A DNA stretch of 64,000 bases from Acidobacteriota bacterium (lineage in GTDB: Bacteria; Acidobacteriota; Holophagae; Acanthopleuribacterales; Acanthopleuribacteraceae): NCBI GenBank assembly GCA_030066195.1, contig JASJCB010000017.1:1-64000 (forward strand), in the 5' to 3' direction. Position 1 is the stretch's first letter, and each line of letters starts with the position of its first letter. A program made the translations under genes and the position numbers. The notes below the pieces were generated by a model. It saw only the letters and a program-made list of their open reading frames with translations. It was not told the DNA's origin and did no database searches. Shown piece by piece: positions 1 through 8,900 of the stretch.

Positions 1-413
1 ACTTCCTGCCTGCCGGTATCCTCCATGCTGAAGCGGACGATCTTGACCTTGTAGTTCCAGTCACGAAACGCCGACAGCTTGTCGTTGTTGCGTAAATGCT
101 CCATCAAGAAGTAGAGGAAGAGCGGAGGTTCTTTCGGGTCTTTATGGGGGACACGGAACAGGATATCGGTAATGTGTTCCCGTAAGTCACTGTCGACGAA
201 GGATTGCTTGATATGTTGGAATTCCTCCAACTTACAGATGACCTTGACCTCGTCCGGCACATAGATGTCCAGAAACTCCATAGCCACATCACGATTCTCC
301 ATGGCCGCCTTGACGAAACGGTCATGCGGATTGATGATCTGAACCTCACCAATTGACTCGTCCTCTTCGGTTTCTTCAGCCCGCTCTTCAATTTCTTCCG
401 GCTCTTCTTCCAT
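1..413 (-). CDS. Rpn-family recombination-promoting nuclease / YhgA-like putative transposase (partial, 3' end outside window)
   Basis: The minus-strand frame is open from an ATG at 413 to the window edge, giving 137 residues. After an acidic Glu-rich leader of about 25 residues come NPHDRFVKAAM, then EFLDIYVPDEV, then an FVDSDLREHITDILFRV stretch and FLYFLMEHLR. This is the order of the N-terminal half of Rpn/YhgA-like proteins (PD-(D/E)XK nuclease fold), where the Asp of SDLREH-like segments and the following strand form the active site. Known members cut DNA and promote RecA-independent recombination. A GAGAGG ribosome site lies just upstream of the ATG. The gene is divergent from the next one, with about 200 bp between. 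The C-terminus is not visible, so completeness cannot be judged. Confidence 0.75.
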   Translation of the reverse strand, partial: MEEEPEEIEERAEETEEDESIGEVQIINPHDRFVKAAMENRDVAMEFLDIYVPDEVKVICKLEEFQHIKQSFVDSDLREHITDILFRVPHKDPKEPPLFLYFLMEHLRNNDKLSAFRDWNYKVKIVRFSMEDTGRQE

Positions 414-619
414 ATCCACCTCTCGCAATCGACTTACTCGGACACCCGCCCAGAATACCCTGGCTGCTTTTCTACAGGCCAGGATTTTTTGGGTTTATTT
501 CCCGATCGGGAGGCACGGAATATTCGTGCACGACGCGCCTCTCAAGTTCAGCTGGTTCGCAATGGTTACATTCCTTGTTTTTGTTGTATGATTGGCCCGT
601 ACGACCTAAAGAGGCTTAT

Positions 620-1783
620 ATGGAACTGTTCCACCTGATTCATGCCTTGTGGATACATAAATTCAAAATCGCGGCCGCGACCTTGTTGCCCGCTCTGGCG
701 TTCGGCATGTTCACCTACCTGGGCCCGCGAACCTGGTCGCTGGACCTGCTCTACCACCTGCCCCTCGAGGCGGTCTCCTACAAAAAGCTGAGCGACCGCT
801 TCTACAGCCCCGAAAACATTACACGCATTGCCGACGCCCTGAAGCGCGACGGTCACACCGGTTTGGCCGAGGAGTTACTGACGGCCGAGGGCAAGGCGGG
901 CCTGCAACCCATGATTCGCCTGAACATCTTGCCCGGTTATATCGATTTCGAAAACAAGGAACGCCTGAAGATCTCCCTGGAGCGCAGTTGGGCCGACAAC
1001 ATCACCAAGCTGGAGAAACTGCGCTCGGAACTGCTGAGCGTTCACCTGCGCGGCGCCGGATCGGAAAGTCTGACCGCGCTCAGCGGCCAGGTCCGTCATA
1101 ACTTCTCCCAGGAATTACCGCTGTACCTGATCCATGACCAATTGCGCTCCAACCGGCTTACCCTGAACGCACGGCTGGGTCAAATCGAAGGCAATCGCTT
1201 CGAGGCGCGGCAGGAACTCCTGCTCAATGAACGTATCCGCAACAACCTGGAGAACATATCGAAGGACGGAACCAGGGGCATGGACGCCATGACCGTCAAC
1301 TTCGAAGACCTCAAGTTTGAAGATCCTCAACAAACCCTGGCTTTCCTGCCCTTGCCCGCCCAGAAATCCCTGCTGGACGCCATGATCGTGCGCCGGCGGG
1401 CGGCCGTCGAGGCGGACGAGGCGGAACATGCCTATCGCACCGCCATGCTGGCGCTCACCGATGAATTGATCGAAGCCGTGGCGGCAAAGATGACCCCGGG
1501 TTATACCCTGGACGCCTACCGCGCGGACCTGGACAAACGAATCGCCGCACTCGATAGCGAAGAAGCGACCGATTTCCTGAAAACCCACATCCGCTATGTG
1601 GAAAACCTGGCCTTGGGTTATCGCGCCATGACCAATCAGGACAAACCCATCCCACTGCCGCGCGGCACCATCGGTAAAACCCTGTTTGCCGCCGTCGTCA
1701 TGCTCATTCTGTCGGTGCTGGTCGTTTCCATCGCCGAATACCTGCGCCGCGCCCAACCGGAGAAAACCTCCAAGCTCACATGA
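620..1783 (+). CDS. Chain-length-determinant (PCP/Wzz)-like two-TM membrane protein
   Basis: The 387-aa product has a short cytoplasmic N-terminus, a hydrophobic segment near residues 15-35 (AAATLLPALAFGMFTYLG), a long charged, helix-rich middle region, and a second membrane helix near the C-terminus (LFAAVVMLILSVLVVSIAEYL) followed by a basic tail. That topology is typical of polysaccharide co-polymerase (Wzz/PCP) proteins, which set O-antigen or exopolysaccharide chain length in the inner membrane. The frame is open upstream to 353, but the ATG at 620 directly precedes the first membrane helix and has AGAGG upstream, so I chose it. The stop overlaps the start of the next radical SAM gene by 4 bp (ATGA), so the genes are probably co-translated. 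The family assignment rests on topology, not on a clear motif. Confidence 0.6.
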   Translation: MELFHLIHALWIHKFKIAAATLLPALAFGMFTYLGPRTWSLDLLYHLPLEAVSYKKLSDRFYSPENITRIADALKRDGHTGLAEELLTAEGKAGLQPMIRLNILPGYIDFENKERLKISLERSWADNITKLEKLRSELLSVHLRGAGSESLTALSGQVRHNFSQELPLYLIHDQLRSNRLTLNARLGQIEGNRFEARQELLLNERIRNNLENISKDGTRGMDAMTVNFEDLKFEDPQQTLAFLPLPAQKSLLDAMIVRRRAAVEADEAEHAYRTAMLALTDELIEAVAAKMTPGYTLDAYRADLDKRIAALDSEEATDFLKTHIRYVENLALGYRAMTNQDKPIPLPRGTIGKTLFAAVVMLILSVLVVSIAEYLRRAQPEKTSKLT

Positions 1784-3189
1784 AGATTCTTTTTGCCCAC
1801 TCCTTTTTTATGGCTTTCGACGAGAAGCAAAAGCTGATCAGGACGCCCTACCCTCCCTTAGGCACCTTGATTGCGGCAGCCTGTGCGCGCCGCGAGGGTC
1901 ACGAGGTAGCGCTGTTCGACGCCATGGTTGCGGAGGACACCGCCGATTTCGAAAAAATGGTCCTCGCGGAGGATTTCGATGTCGTGGTCTTCTTCGAGGA
2001 CAATTTCAACTGGCTCTCCAAGATGTGCTTATTGCGTATGCGGGAAGCCTGCGTCACCATGATTCAAGCCGCGCGGCCCCGGGTACAACACATCCTGGCC
2101 GCCGGTTCCGACGCCTCCGACTTTCCCGAGATCTACCTGAAGGCGGGCGCCGATTACGTGATCAAGGGCGAGGCCGAGTTCCGCGTACTGGAAATACTGG
2201 CTGCCGAGGAACACCCGGTCATGCTGCCCGGCATCTTCCGCCTGCACAATGACAAGCCCGCGGGACAGGCGCCCATCCGCGGCGAACGCAACCTGTCCGT
2301 ATTCCCCATGGCCGCCTGGGACCTGGTGGATGTAGAACATTACCGGCGTATCTGGCTGCGAAACCATGGCTGGTTTTCGCTGAACATGGTCACCACCCGG
2401 GGCTGCCCCTATCGTTGTAACTGGTGCGCCAAGCCGGTCCACGGCCGCCGTTACGATGTGCGCGATCCCTTGGAGGTTGCCGCTGAAGTCGCCTGGCTGA
2501 AGGATCGCTTCAAGCCCGATCACCTGTGGTTTGCCGACGACATCTTCGGCTTGAAACCAGGCTGGACGCGACGCTTTGCCGAAGAGATCCGCCGATTGGA
2601 TGCCGTCATCCCCTTCAAGATCCAGGCGCGGGCCGATCTGATGTCCGCCGCTGCCGCCGCCGACCTGGCCGCCGCCGGCTGCCGCACCGTCTGGATGGGC
2701 GTAGAAAGCGGCTCCCAAAGCGTGCTGGACGCCATGGACAAGGATCTGAAAGTACCGGCGATCAAGGAAGCGGTTGCCAACCTCAAGCGAGAGGACATCC
2801 GGGCCTGCTTCTTCCTGCAATTCGGCTACCCGGGCGAAACCGCGGCAGATATCCGGGCCACCTGGGAGATGATCCGGGAGACCAGGCCCCATGAGATCGG
2901 CATCAGCGTGGCCTACCCCTTGCCCGACACGCCCTTCTACGAACGCGTCAAAGACCAACTGCACGACCAGGATCACTGGTTGACCAGTAACGACATGAAA
3001 CCCATCTTCCAAGCCACCTATCCCGCCGACTTCTACCCCCAACTCTACCGCTATATCCACCAGAAATTCGTCGCTTTGAACGATCCCAGGCACCCCTTGT
3101 CTCCAGTCGGGATCAAGCGTTTCCTGCGCCGGCTGCAAACAAGCCGGGACCTGAAACGCTTCGGGGTGGAAGGCATTCCCTTCTCATGA
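1780..3189 (+). CDS. B12-binding-domain radical SAM protein (first of pair)
   Basis: The 469-aa protein has an N-terminal Rossmann-like cobalamin-binding-type domain (residues about 1-150; YPPLGTLIAAA and the GEAE segment typical of the BchE-like group). A radical SAM TIM barrel follows, with the cluster motif RGCPYRCNWC giving Cys209, Cys213 and Cys216 (CxxxCxxC). Downstream come the glycine-rich MGVESGSQ SAM-binding segment and FGYPGET. Family members use a 4Fe-4S cluster and SAM to form a 5'-deoxyadenosyl radical, often with cobalamin, for methylation or oxidative ring chemistry. The substrate cannot be read from the sequence. The gene overlaps both its upstream and downstream neighbours by 4 bp (ATGA), so it belongs to a three-gene operon. 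It is paralogous to the next gene. Confidence 0.9.
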   Translation: MKILFAHSFFMAFDEKQKLIRTPYPPLGTLIAAACARREGHEVALFDAMVAEDTADFEKMVLAEDFDVVVFFEDNFNWLSKMCLLRMREACVTMIQAARPRVQHILAAGSDASDFPEIYLKAGADYVIKGEAEFRVLEILAAEEHPVMLPGIFRLHNDKPAGQAPIRGERNLSVFPMAAWDLVDVEHYRRIWLRNHGWFSLNMVTTRGCPYRCNWCAKPVHGRRYDVRDPLEVAAEVAWLKDRFKPDHLWFADDIFGLKPGWTRRFAEEIRRLDAVIPFKIQARADLMSAAAAADLAAAGCRTVWMGVESGSQSVLDAMDKDLKVPAIKEAVANLKREDIRACFFLQFGYPGETAADIRATWEMIRETRPHEIGISVAYPLPDTPFYERVKDQLHDQDHWLTSNDMKPIFQATYPADFYPQLYRYIHQKFVALNDPRHPLSPVGIKRFLRRLQTSRDLKRFGVEGIPFS

Positions 3190-4589
3190 AAGTCCTCCTG
3201 GCCCACGCCTACTTCCTGCACCTGGACGCGGGTGAACAAAAAGTGATGAAGCCCTATCCGCCGTTGGGCATCCTCTACCTGAGCGCCTGGCTGAAGCAGC
3301 AGGGTTACGACGTGCGGGTCTTTGACGGCACCTTTTCGTCACCGGAAGCCTTCGGGGAAACCCTTGCCCACTTCCGGCCGAGGGTGGTGGGTTTCTACGC
3401 CAACATGATGACGCGGCATAACGTTTTGCGCCTGCGCGCCATGATTCAGGACCCCGAAATCCGTGTGGTCGTCGGCGGGCCCGATCCGCCCCACTATGCC
3501 GATGACTACCTGGACCGGGGTTTCGATGCCGTCATCACGGGCGAGGGCGAACGGCCCGTGACCCGCTGGCTGGAGACTATCGACGACCCGCAACAATGGC
3601 GACACATCGAAGGCCTGGTCTATCGGGAGGCCGGCGAAACCATTCGCGCACCGGCCCAAAAGCCCGATCTGCCGCTGGATGACCTGCCCCTGCCCGACCG
3701 CAAGGCCGTGGACATCGAGCCCTACCTGAATTGCTGGCAGAAACATCACGGGAAACGGCCCATGAGCCTGATTACCAGCCGCGGTTGCCCCTACCGTTGC
3801 ACCTGGTGCAGCCACAATGTCTACGGTTACTCCCTGCGCAAACGCTCGCCCGAGAAGGTGATCGAAGAATTGGATTGGATCGACAGTAACTATAAAGTAG
3901 ACAGCTACTGGTTCGCCGACGATGTCTTTACCATCAACTTCAAATGGATCGAGACCTTCACCCGACTGATGAAAAGCCGGCCGGAATTGCGCAAACCCTT
4001 CGAATGCATCTCGCGGGCCGATCGCCTGAACCCGGCGATGGTCGACTGCCTGGTGCAACTTGCCTGCGCGCGCGTCTGGGTAGGCGCCGAAAGCGGCTCG
4101 CAACGCCTGCTGGACCAGATGAAACGCGGCATCGGCAGGGATCAGGTCATCGAGGCGGTGCGCGGCCTGCGCCGGGCGGGTATCGAGACCGGCATGTTCT
4201 TCATGTGGGGGTTCATGGACGAGGGCATGGAAGATGTTCTGGACACCATCGACCTGGCCGAGCAATGCGAGCCGGATATCGCTCTGACCACCATCGGTTA
4301 CCCCATCAAGGGCACGGCTTTCCATCAGGCTTTGGCCGATCAGGAACGCTTGAACGGCGCACCGGTCTTCGACATGGGCACCGATCGCGATATCGAGATC
4401 CAAGGTCAGGCCGGCGCGGAAGTCTACGGCTTTGCCAACGGACTGTTAACCGCGGCCCTGGCCGAAAAGAAAGCCCTGCGCGGCGCCCTGACACAGAAGG
4501 TCAAAGCACCCGCCTGGCGATTGCGCCGCATGCTGGCCGCTCACCGTCTGCGCCGCGCCTTCCGCCGTCACCAGACTCAGGCTTATTGA
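3186..4589 (+). CDS. B12-binding-domain radical SAM protein (second of pair)
   Basis: The 467-aa paralogue of the preceding gene has the same architecture: an N-terminal B12-binding-type domain (KPYPPLGILYLSAWL; VVGGPDPPHYADDYL; ITGEGE) and a radical SAM core with SRGCPYRCTWC (Cys201, Cys205, Cys208) and VWVGAESGSQRLLDQM. The N-terminal domain is closer to the BchE-like consensus (VVGGPDP) than that of its neighbour. The pair may act on the same substrate in sequence or as a heterodimer; this is inference from the 4-bp overlap. The 3' end overlaps the convergent nucleotidyltransferase gene by 7 bp. The C-terminal 50 residues are Arg/Ala-rich and of unknown role. Confidence 0.9.
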   Translation: MKVLLAHAYFLHLDAGEQKVMKPYPPLGILYLSAWLKQQGYDVRVFDGTFSSPEAFGETLAHFRPRVVGFYANMMTRHNVLRLRAMIQDPEIRVVVGGPDPPHYADDYLDRGFDAVITGEGERPVTRWLETIDDPQQWRHIEGLVYREAGETIRAPAQKPDLPLDDLPLPDRKAVDIEPYLNCWQKHHGKRPMSLITSRGCPYRCTWCSHNVYGYSLRKRSPEKVIEELDWIDSNYKVDSYWFADDVFTINFKWIETFTRLMKSRPELRKPFECISRADRLNPAMVDCLVQLACARVWVGAESGSQRLLDQMKRGIGRDQVIEAVRGLRRAGIETGMFFMWGFMDEGMEDVLDTIDLAEQCEPDIALTTIGYPIKGTAFHQALADQERLNGAPVFDMGTDRDIEIQGQAGAEVYGFANGLLTAALAEKKALRGALTQKVKAPAWRLRRMLAAHRLRRAFRRHQTQAY

Positions 4590-5575
4590 TCGGCGCTGAC
4601 CGCGTATTCCAACTCCAGCCGTCGCCGCACCGGTTCCCGCCAATGCCGACACGCCGGTTCCAAAATCGCCAATTGCTCCCTAAGGTGGTTCTCCAGTTGG
4701 GGGAAACGGATATGGTACTGTCGCATCCGCGCCGTCAACCCTTCCATCAAGCGATGCTGGTACTGAGGGGGGTGCGGTTTGAATACCTTGTCCCGCGGTT
4801 GGTACAAACCGCCGGTGCGCCGATTGAGCCGGCGATATTCCAACTTGTCCAACAAGCCGCCGAACGGGGAGGCAACCAGACCGTCCAGCAGCCGATGCCA
4901 CCAGCGCGGACGAAGGTCCAGAGGGAGGGTTTTCTGTTCCGGCGTCAAGGCGTTGGGAATGAAATCCCGGTACCAGCAGTTGACCTCGTCCAGGTCATCC
5001 AAGACCGGTCCCGGCTTCAGGGGAACGGCCTTGGCCATCTCCACGGCGGTAAACACATTGGGGTGGACCAACTCCAGCGATCGATCGCTGACGATGTAAT
5101 TGGGGCAGATCTCTACCTTGCGTTCCAATAGGCGTATCAGCCGCACCAGCAGAAAACCCAACCACATGCGCCGGTGATCCAGGATCAGGAACAGATCCAC
5201 ATCACAACGTTTACAGGCCGCGTCGGCGGCGAGGCTGCCGCTGAGCATGGCGCCGCGAATAAAGCCGAAGCGCAACAGCGAAGGTAATTTGCGTTTGATC
5301 AATCGTTTATACTCGGCCAACAGGGCCAATCGCTCTTCCCGGCCGGCAATAATTTCTTCGCGACCGGGGAAGCACAGATAACCGGCATGACGCACCAGTC
5401 GCCCGGCGGCGACCAGTTCATCCGCGACCTGTTCAATCTGATCATCGTCCAGGGCAATGAAGAAGATATAACGCTTCAGTTCAAAGGTTTTGGGAGGAAA
5501 ACTGAAGTAGTCCGCATAGGCAACTGCGGCCAATACAGCTTCCCGGGCATAAGCCGGTAAAGATGAATGGGTCAT
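4583..5575 (-). CDS. Nucleotidyltransferase-fold domain protein
   Basis: The 330-aa product has a helical, winged-helix-like N-terminus (residues 1-75). It is followed by a minimal nucleotidyltransferase signature: GSLAADAACKRCDVDLFLIL, with the Gly-Ser at 113-114 and the metal-binding pair Asp125/Asp127. The pol-beta superfamily uses this signature to transfer nucleotides to proteins or small molecules. The C-terminal 170 residues are helical with several Trp/Arg-rich patches. The frame extends 20 codons further upstream to a TTG, but the ATG at 5575 has an AGGA site and starts directly at the folded region. The gene converges on the radical SAM operon. Its target is unknown. Confidence 0.7.
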   Translation of the reverse strand: MTHSSLPAYAREAVLAAVAYADYFSFPPKTFELKRYIFFIALDDDQIEQVADELVAAGRLVRHAGYLCFPGREEIIAGREERLALLAEYKRLIKRKLPSLLRFGFIRGAMLSGSLAADAACKRCDVDLFLILDHRRMWLGFLLVRLIRLLERKVEICPNYIVSDRSLELVHPNVFTAVEMAKAVPLKPGPVLDDLDEVNCWYRDFIPNALTPEQKTLPLDLRPRWWHRLLDGLVASPFGGLLDKLEYRRLNRRTGGLYQPRDKVFKPHPPQYQHRLMEGLTARMRQYHIRFPQLENHLREQLAILEPACRHWREPVRRRLELEYAVSADQ

Positions 5576-5920
5576 CGAGATGTCCTGAAAGGCAATGTAC
5601 CCGTCTACTTTAAGGTGCGGGGGCAACCTTGTCAAGCCGAACTCGGACCTCGAGTGCGATTCAATATGCTCTCGGTTTATTTCGCGTAGGAGCGAGCATG
5701 ATACCGTACGCCGTAGTGATCGAGTTGTTTTGCAGAGGTTGGATCAGCGAGGGTTTTCAGGGTTTCGACGCAAGACAATCCAATTTCTGGATTTGACAAC
5801 CAAATACAGCTGATTGGGCGTATCTTGAGAAGTTGAGCCTCGATTTACTATCTGAATCTTTGATTCTCGTCGCCGGGGGTCGAGAAATCTCAGAAGATTT
5901 CTCGAATTAAAAGTCGGGGA

Positions 5921-6158
5921 GCAAAGAATCAGTCCTCATTCTTTGCGCACCGAAAGTTCAGGGTCAAAGAATCAGTTTTGGTTCTTTGCTCCCGAAAAGT
6001 CAGGGTCAAGGAACCACAACTCTTTCCTTTCACATTACTTTTCAGTGCGCAAAGAATCAGTTCTCATTCTTTGCTCCTGACTTTTCCGAGTCGAAGAATC
6101 AGGCCTCGTTCTTTGCTCCTGACTTTTCCAGATCGAGGAATCAGAAAGGATTCTTTGA
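5921..6158. repeat. Tandem array of six imperfect hairpins, period about 42-44 bp
   Basis: Six copies of a hairpin-forming unit start near 5921, 5965, 6007, 6049, 6092 and 6134. The unit reads approximately CAAAGAATCAG, a short loop, then CATTCTTTGC. The third copy is diverged. Linkers between the early copies contain GAAAAGTCAGGGT, while linkers between the later copies contain the reverse complement CTGACTTTTCC, so the array is itself roughly mirror-symmetric. A separate hairpin (CGAGAAATCT / AGATTTCTCG) lies just before it at 5881-5904. The whole 5576-6238 gap has no convincing gene; short frames there run through the repeats. Confidence 0.8.
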
Positions 6159-6238
6159 CGCCTGGTTTATCGAGACAACCAATGACAACTGGATCTGAGG
6201 CCCTTTTTCCTCGAATCGTCAACTGAGGGACAACCCGG

Positions 6239-6271
6239 CTGCCGCGCTTTGCATGGGGCAAAGCGCGGCAG
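6239..6271 (-). terminator. Strong hairpin after the M1 aminopeptidase gene
   Basis: A perfect 14-bp inverted repeat (CTGCCGCGCTTTGC pairing with 6258-6271, five-base loop) lies 10 bp past the stop of the minus-strand M1 gene. There is no clear U-tract on that strand, so intrinsic termination is probable but not certain; it may also protect the 3' end. Confidence 0.6.
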
Positions 6272-6281
6272 GGGTCAAGTT

Positions 6282-8114
6282 TTACCTGCCCAGGATCTTG
6301 TCGATGGACGCTTGGGCGATGGGGTGATAACCCGATCGCGCGTTTTTGTAGATGTCACGAGCCATCTTTTGGGTTTTGGGGTTCTCGTTCATGGCGCGGT
6401 ATAGCGGCGACAGGAACTTGCGGCGGCCCATGCGGGTCAGGAAGTCGCGAATGGCGTCGTAGGCCGGTTCGTAATTGTTGCGAACGGCGACCATGCCCCA
6501 GGCGAAGAGGATCTCGGAGTTACCGGCATCGGTCAGCTTGAACTGCTTGTCCAGGGCTTCCATGCGCTCGCGGGAGACCTGTTCGGGCAGGCTGTTCAGG
6601 AAATCCAGCCATTCCGCGGTGACCCAGTCCTTCTTCACGCCGTCGGTTTTGCCGGATTTAATAAAGGTCTTGGCGGCCGCGCGCGTCTTTTCGAACTTGT
6701 CTGATTCGGGAATGACCATGTTATCCGGAATGCCTTTCTCGTAGACCCACTCTTCCACGCGCAGTTTGCGCCACATGGCGTCGTCGCCCTTGAAAAGGTC
6801 GCGTTTCATCAGCCGCAGCATGTGGTCCGTGGTCATGGTCTTGAAGGCCCAGGTGTCGAAGTAGTTCTTCAGCCACGCATCGAATCTCTCGCGGCCGAAG
6901 GTGGTTTCCAGCAACAGCAGGAAGTTGGCGCCCTTGTCGTAGGGAATGCCGGAGAAGCCGTCGTCCGGGTGACGACCCTTCAGGTCGATGTACAGGATGG
7001 AATCGCCCGGATGCTCGCTTTTGTTCATGGTTTCCACATCTTCGATCAGGTCGCGTTGCGCCAGCAGGTTGTCCATCTCGGCGATTTCTTTGCCGTACAG
7101 TTCTTCCATGATGCGGCGTTCGAAATAGGTGGTGAAACCCTCGTTCAACCAGAAGTCGGACCAGGTGGCGTTGGTGACCAGGTTGCCCGACCAACTGTGC
7201 GCCAGTTCATGGGCCATGGTGTTCACCAGGCTGCGGTCCCCCGCGATGAGCGTGGGCGTGGCGAAGGTGAGCATGGGGTTTTCCATACCGCCGAAGGGAA
7301 AACTGGGCGGCAGCACGATAGCGTCCCAACGCTTCCAGCGGTAATCGCCGTAGAGTTTTTCGGCCACTTGGATCATCTTTTCCATGTCGGCGAATTCCCA
7401 GGCGGCCTTTTCCACCACCGCGGGTTCCGCGTAGACGCCGGCGCGATCGGAAATCTTCTTGAAGGCGATTTCACCGGCGGCCAGGGCGATGAGATAAGGC
7501 GGAATGGGTATGTCCATGTCGAACCGGAAGATGCCTTCAGCCGCGTCGTGCTGCTGGTGATAGGCGCTCATCACGGCGGTCATGCCCTTGGGCACGCGAA
7601 TCACGGCATCATAGGCCACGCGCACGCCCGGGCTGTCCATGCAGGGAATCCAGGTGCGCGTGAAGATGGACTGGCCCTGGGTGAACAGGTAGGGGAACTT
7701 CTTGGACGTGGTTTGTTCCTTGCTCAGCCATTGAACCGCCTCGGCGCCCGGGTGGGTGCGGTATTCGATGCGGATTTTATCCGGCTTGTCCGCGGGCAGC
7801 ATAATGTGCAGGCGCGAGCCCATATCGGCGGTGTGCTTGCCGATGTAGTAGGTCAGCGCCTTGCCGTTCGCGGTGACCGATTCGATGTCCAGGCGCGAAA
7901 TGTCCAGGTCGACATAGTCCACCTTGTCCTTGTCGGTCTGGTAAGCAAGGGTGATTTCGCAACTGCCGTGGATGACCTTTTTTTCGAAATCCAGGGTCAG
8001 GTCCAGCGAAAGCCGCTCAGTCAATACTTCGTCTGTATTGCCGAAAGTGTGAATATCTTTAAAGGAATAAGCAAACATGGTCAGCAAACCCAATGTCAAC
8101 ATGGAAAACCTCAT
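6282..8114 (-). CDS. M1-family zinc aminopeptidase (leukotriene-A4-hydrolase-like)
   Basis: The 610-aa protein begins with a signal-peptide-like stretch (MRFSMLTLGLLTMFAYS), suggesting export to the periplasm. The N-terminal beta-saddle domain is followed by the M1 exopeptidase motif GGMENPM and the zinc site HELAH (His302, Glu303, His306) with the third ligand Glu325 in NEGFT, exactly the HExxH-x18-E spacing. The C-terminal helical domain (about 460-610) resembles that of LTA4 hydrolase/cold-active aminopeptidases. The enzyme removes N-terminal residues from peptides. The gene follows pgk-tpiA by 42 bp on the same strand and could be partly co-transcribed. No key residue is missing. Confidence 0.93.
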   Translation of the reverse strand: MRFSMLTLGLLTMFAYSFKDIHTFGNTDEVLTERLSLDLTLDFEKKVIHGSCEITLAYQTDKDKVDYVDLDISRLDIESVTANGKALTYYIGKHTADMGSRLHIMLPADKPDKIRIEYRTHPGAEAVQWLSKEQTTSKKFPYLFTQGQSIFTRTWIPCMDSPGVRVAYDAVIRVPKGMTAVMSAYHQQHDAAEGIFRFDMDIPIPPYLIALAAGEIAFKKISDRAGVYAEPAVVEKAAWEFADMEKMIQVAEKLYGDYRWKRWDAIVLPPSFPFGGMENPMLTFATPTLIAGDRSLVNTMAHELAHSWSGNLVTNATWSDFWLNEGFTTYFERRIMEELYGKEIAEMDNLLAQRDLIEDVETMNKSEHPGDSILYIDLKGRHPDDGFSGIPYDKGANFLLLLETTFGRERFDAWLKNYFDTWAFKTMTTDHMLRLMKRDLFKGDDAMWRKLRVEEWVYEKGIPDNMVIPESDKFEKTRAAAKTFIKSGKTDGVKKDWVTAEWLDFLNSLPEQVSRERMEALDKQFKLTDAGNSEILFAWGMVAVRNNYEPAYDAIRDFLTRMGRRKFLSPLYRAMNENPKTQKMARDIYKNARSGYHPIAQASIDKILGR

Positions 8115-8120
8115 GATTAA

Positions 8121-8134
8121 GGGCCGGAAGGCCC
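8121..8134. other. Short intergenic hairpin between tpiA and the M1 gene
   Basis: GGGCC-GGAA-GGCCC forms a 5-bp GC stem with a tetraloop just upstream of the M1 gene. It may be a weak attenuator or a processing site; there is no U-tract on the minus strand. Confidence 0.35.
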
Positions 8135-8156
8135 GATGATTTTATGCGCCGATAGG

Positions 8157-8897
8157 TCAGGTGAGTTTTTTACCGGCCGAGAACTCGGTGACAATGCCTT
8201 GAAAGTCGTCGGGTTTAAGGCTGGCGCCGCCCACCAGGAAACCGTCCAATTGGCCGATTTCGGCCAGGGACTTTGCATTCTTCGGTTTGACGCTGCCGCC
8301 GTAGAGCACCGGCGTTTCGCCGAACCCGGAAGAGGACAGCAGGCGTTTGATCAGGAAGTGCGCCTCCTTGACGTCCTTGGGCGTGGCGGCGACACCGGTG
8401 CCGATGGCCCAAACGGGTTCGTAGGCCACGGCGAAGCGAGCCCCTTCTTCCAACGCGTCCATGGGCGCCAACTGCTCCTTGAGGACCATGCGCAGCATAC
8501 CGGCCTCGCGTTCCTCCAGCGTTTCGCCGACGCAAAAGATGGGGAAGATTTCGGCGGCCAGCAGGCGTTTCAGCTTGGTCGCCGTTTCTTTGACGGTTTC
8601 CTTGAAGTACTGCCGTCGTTCCGAGTGACCCACCAGGCAGAAGCGACAGCCGGTGTCGCCCAGCATGCCGGCGGTGATTTCACCCGTGAACGCCCCCTCC
8701 CGGAAGGAGGAGACGTTTTGGGCGCCCAAAGCCAGGGCGCCGAAGTCCTTGTGGTGATGTAAGAGGTGAAACGGCAGAGCCAGCCCGTAGGCCAGATCCT
8801 CGTTTGGTTCGGGATGATTGAAACCGGAAGTGAAGGTGTCGATCATGTCGATGGTTCCGTTGGACTTCCAGTTTCCCAAGACATAATATCGCGTCAT
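8157..8897 (-). CDS. tpiA: Triosephosphate isomerase
   Basis: The 246-aa cytosolic enzyme interconverts glyceraldehyde-3-phosphate and dihydroxyacetone phosphate. All catalytic elements are present: Lys11 in GNWKSN, electrophile His91 in VGHSERR, catalytic base Glu160 in AYEPVWAIGTG (with the mobile loop after it) and the phosphate-binding YGGSVKPKN and FLVGGASL segments. The length is typical. It starts 3 bp after the pgk stop, the classic pgk-tpiA arrangement. No gapdh gene is seen in the window. Confidence 0.97.
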   Translation of the reverse strand: MTRYYVLGNWKSNGTIDMIDTFTSGFNHPEPNEDLAYGLALPFHLLHHHKDFGALALGAQNVSSFREGAFTGEITAGMLGDTGCRFCLVGHSERRQYFKETVKETATKLKRLLAAEIFPIFCVGETLEEREAGMLRMVLKEQLAPMDALEEGARFAVAYEPVWAIGTGVAATPKDVKEAHFLIKRLLSSSGFGETPVLYGGSVKPKNAKSLAEIGQLDGFLVGGASLKPDDFQGIVTEFSAGKKLT

Positions 8898-8900
8898 AGA

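Noticed and set aside
2029-3138. Long antisense open frame opposite the first radical SAM gene
   Set aside because: It mirrors the codon structure of the plus-strand gene, which has clear catalytic motifs. The antisense product has no family signature; similar shadows oppose most genes here because of high GC.
5978-6226. Two short plus-strand frames through the hairpin array
   Set aside because: Their Ser/Phe-rich repeats are translations of the tandem DNA repeat and have no start signals.
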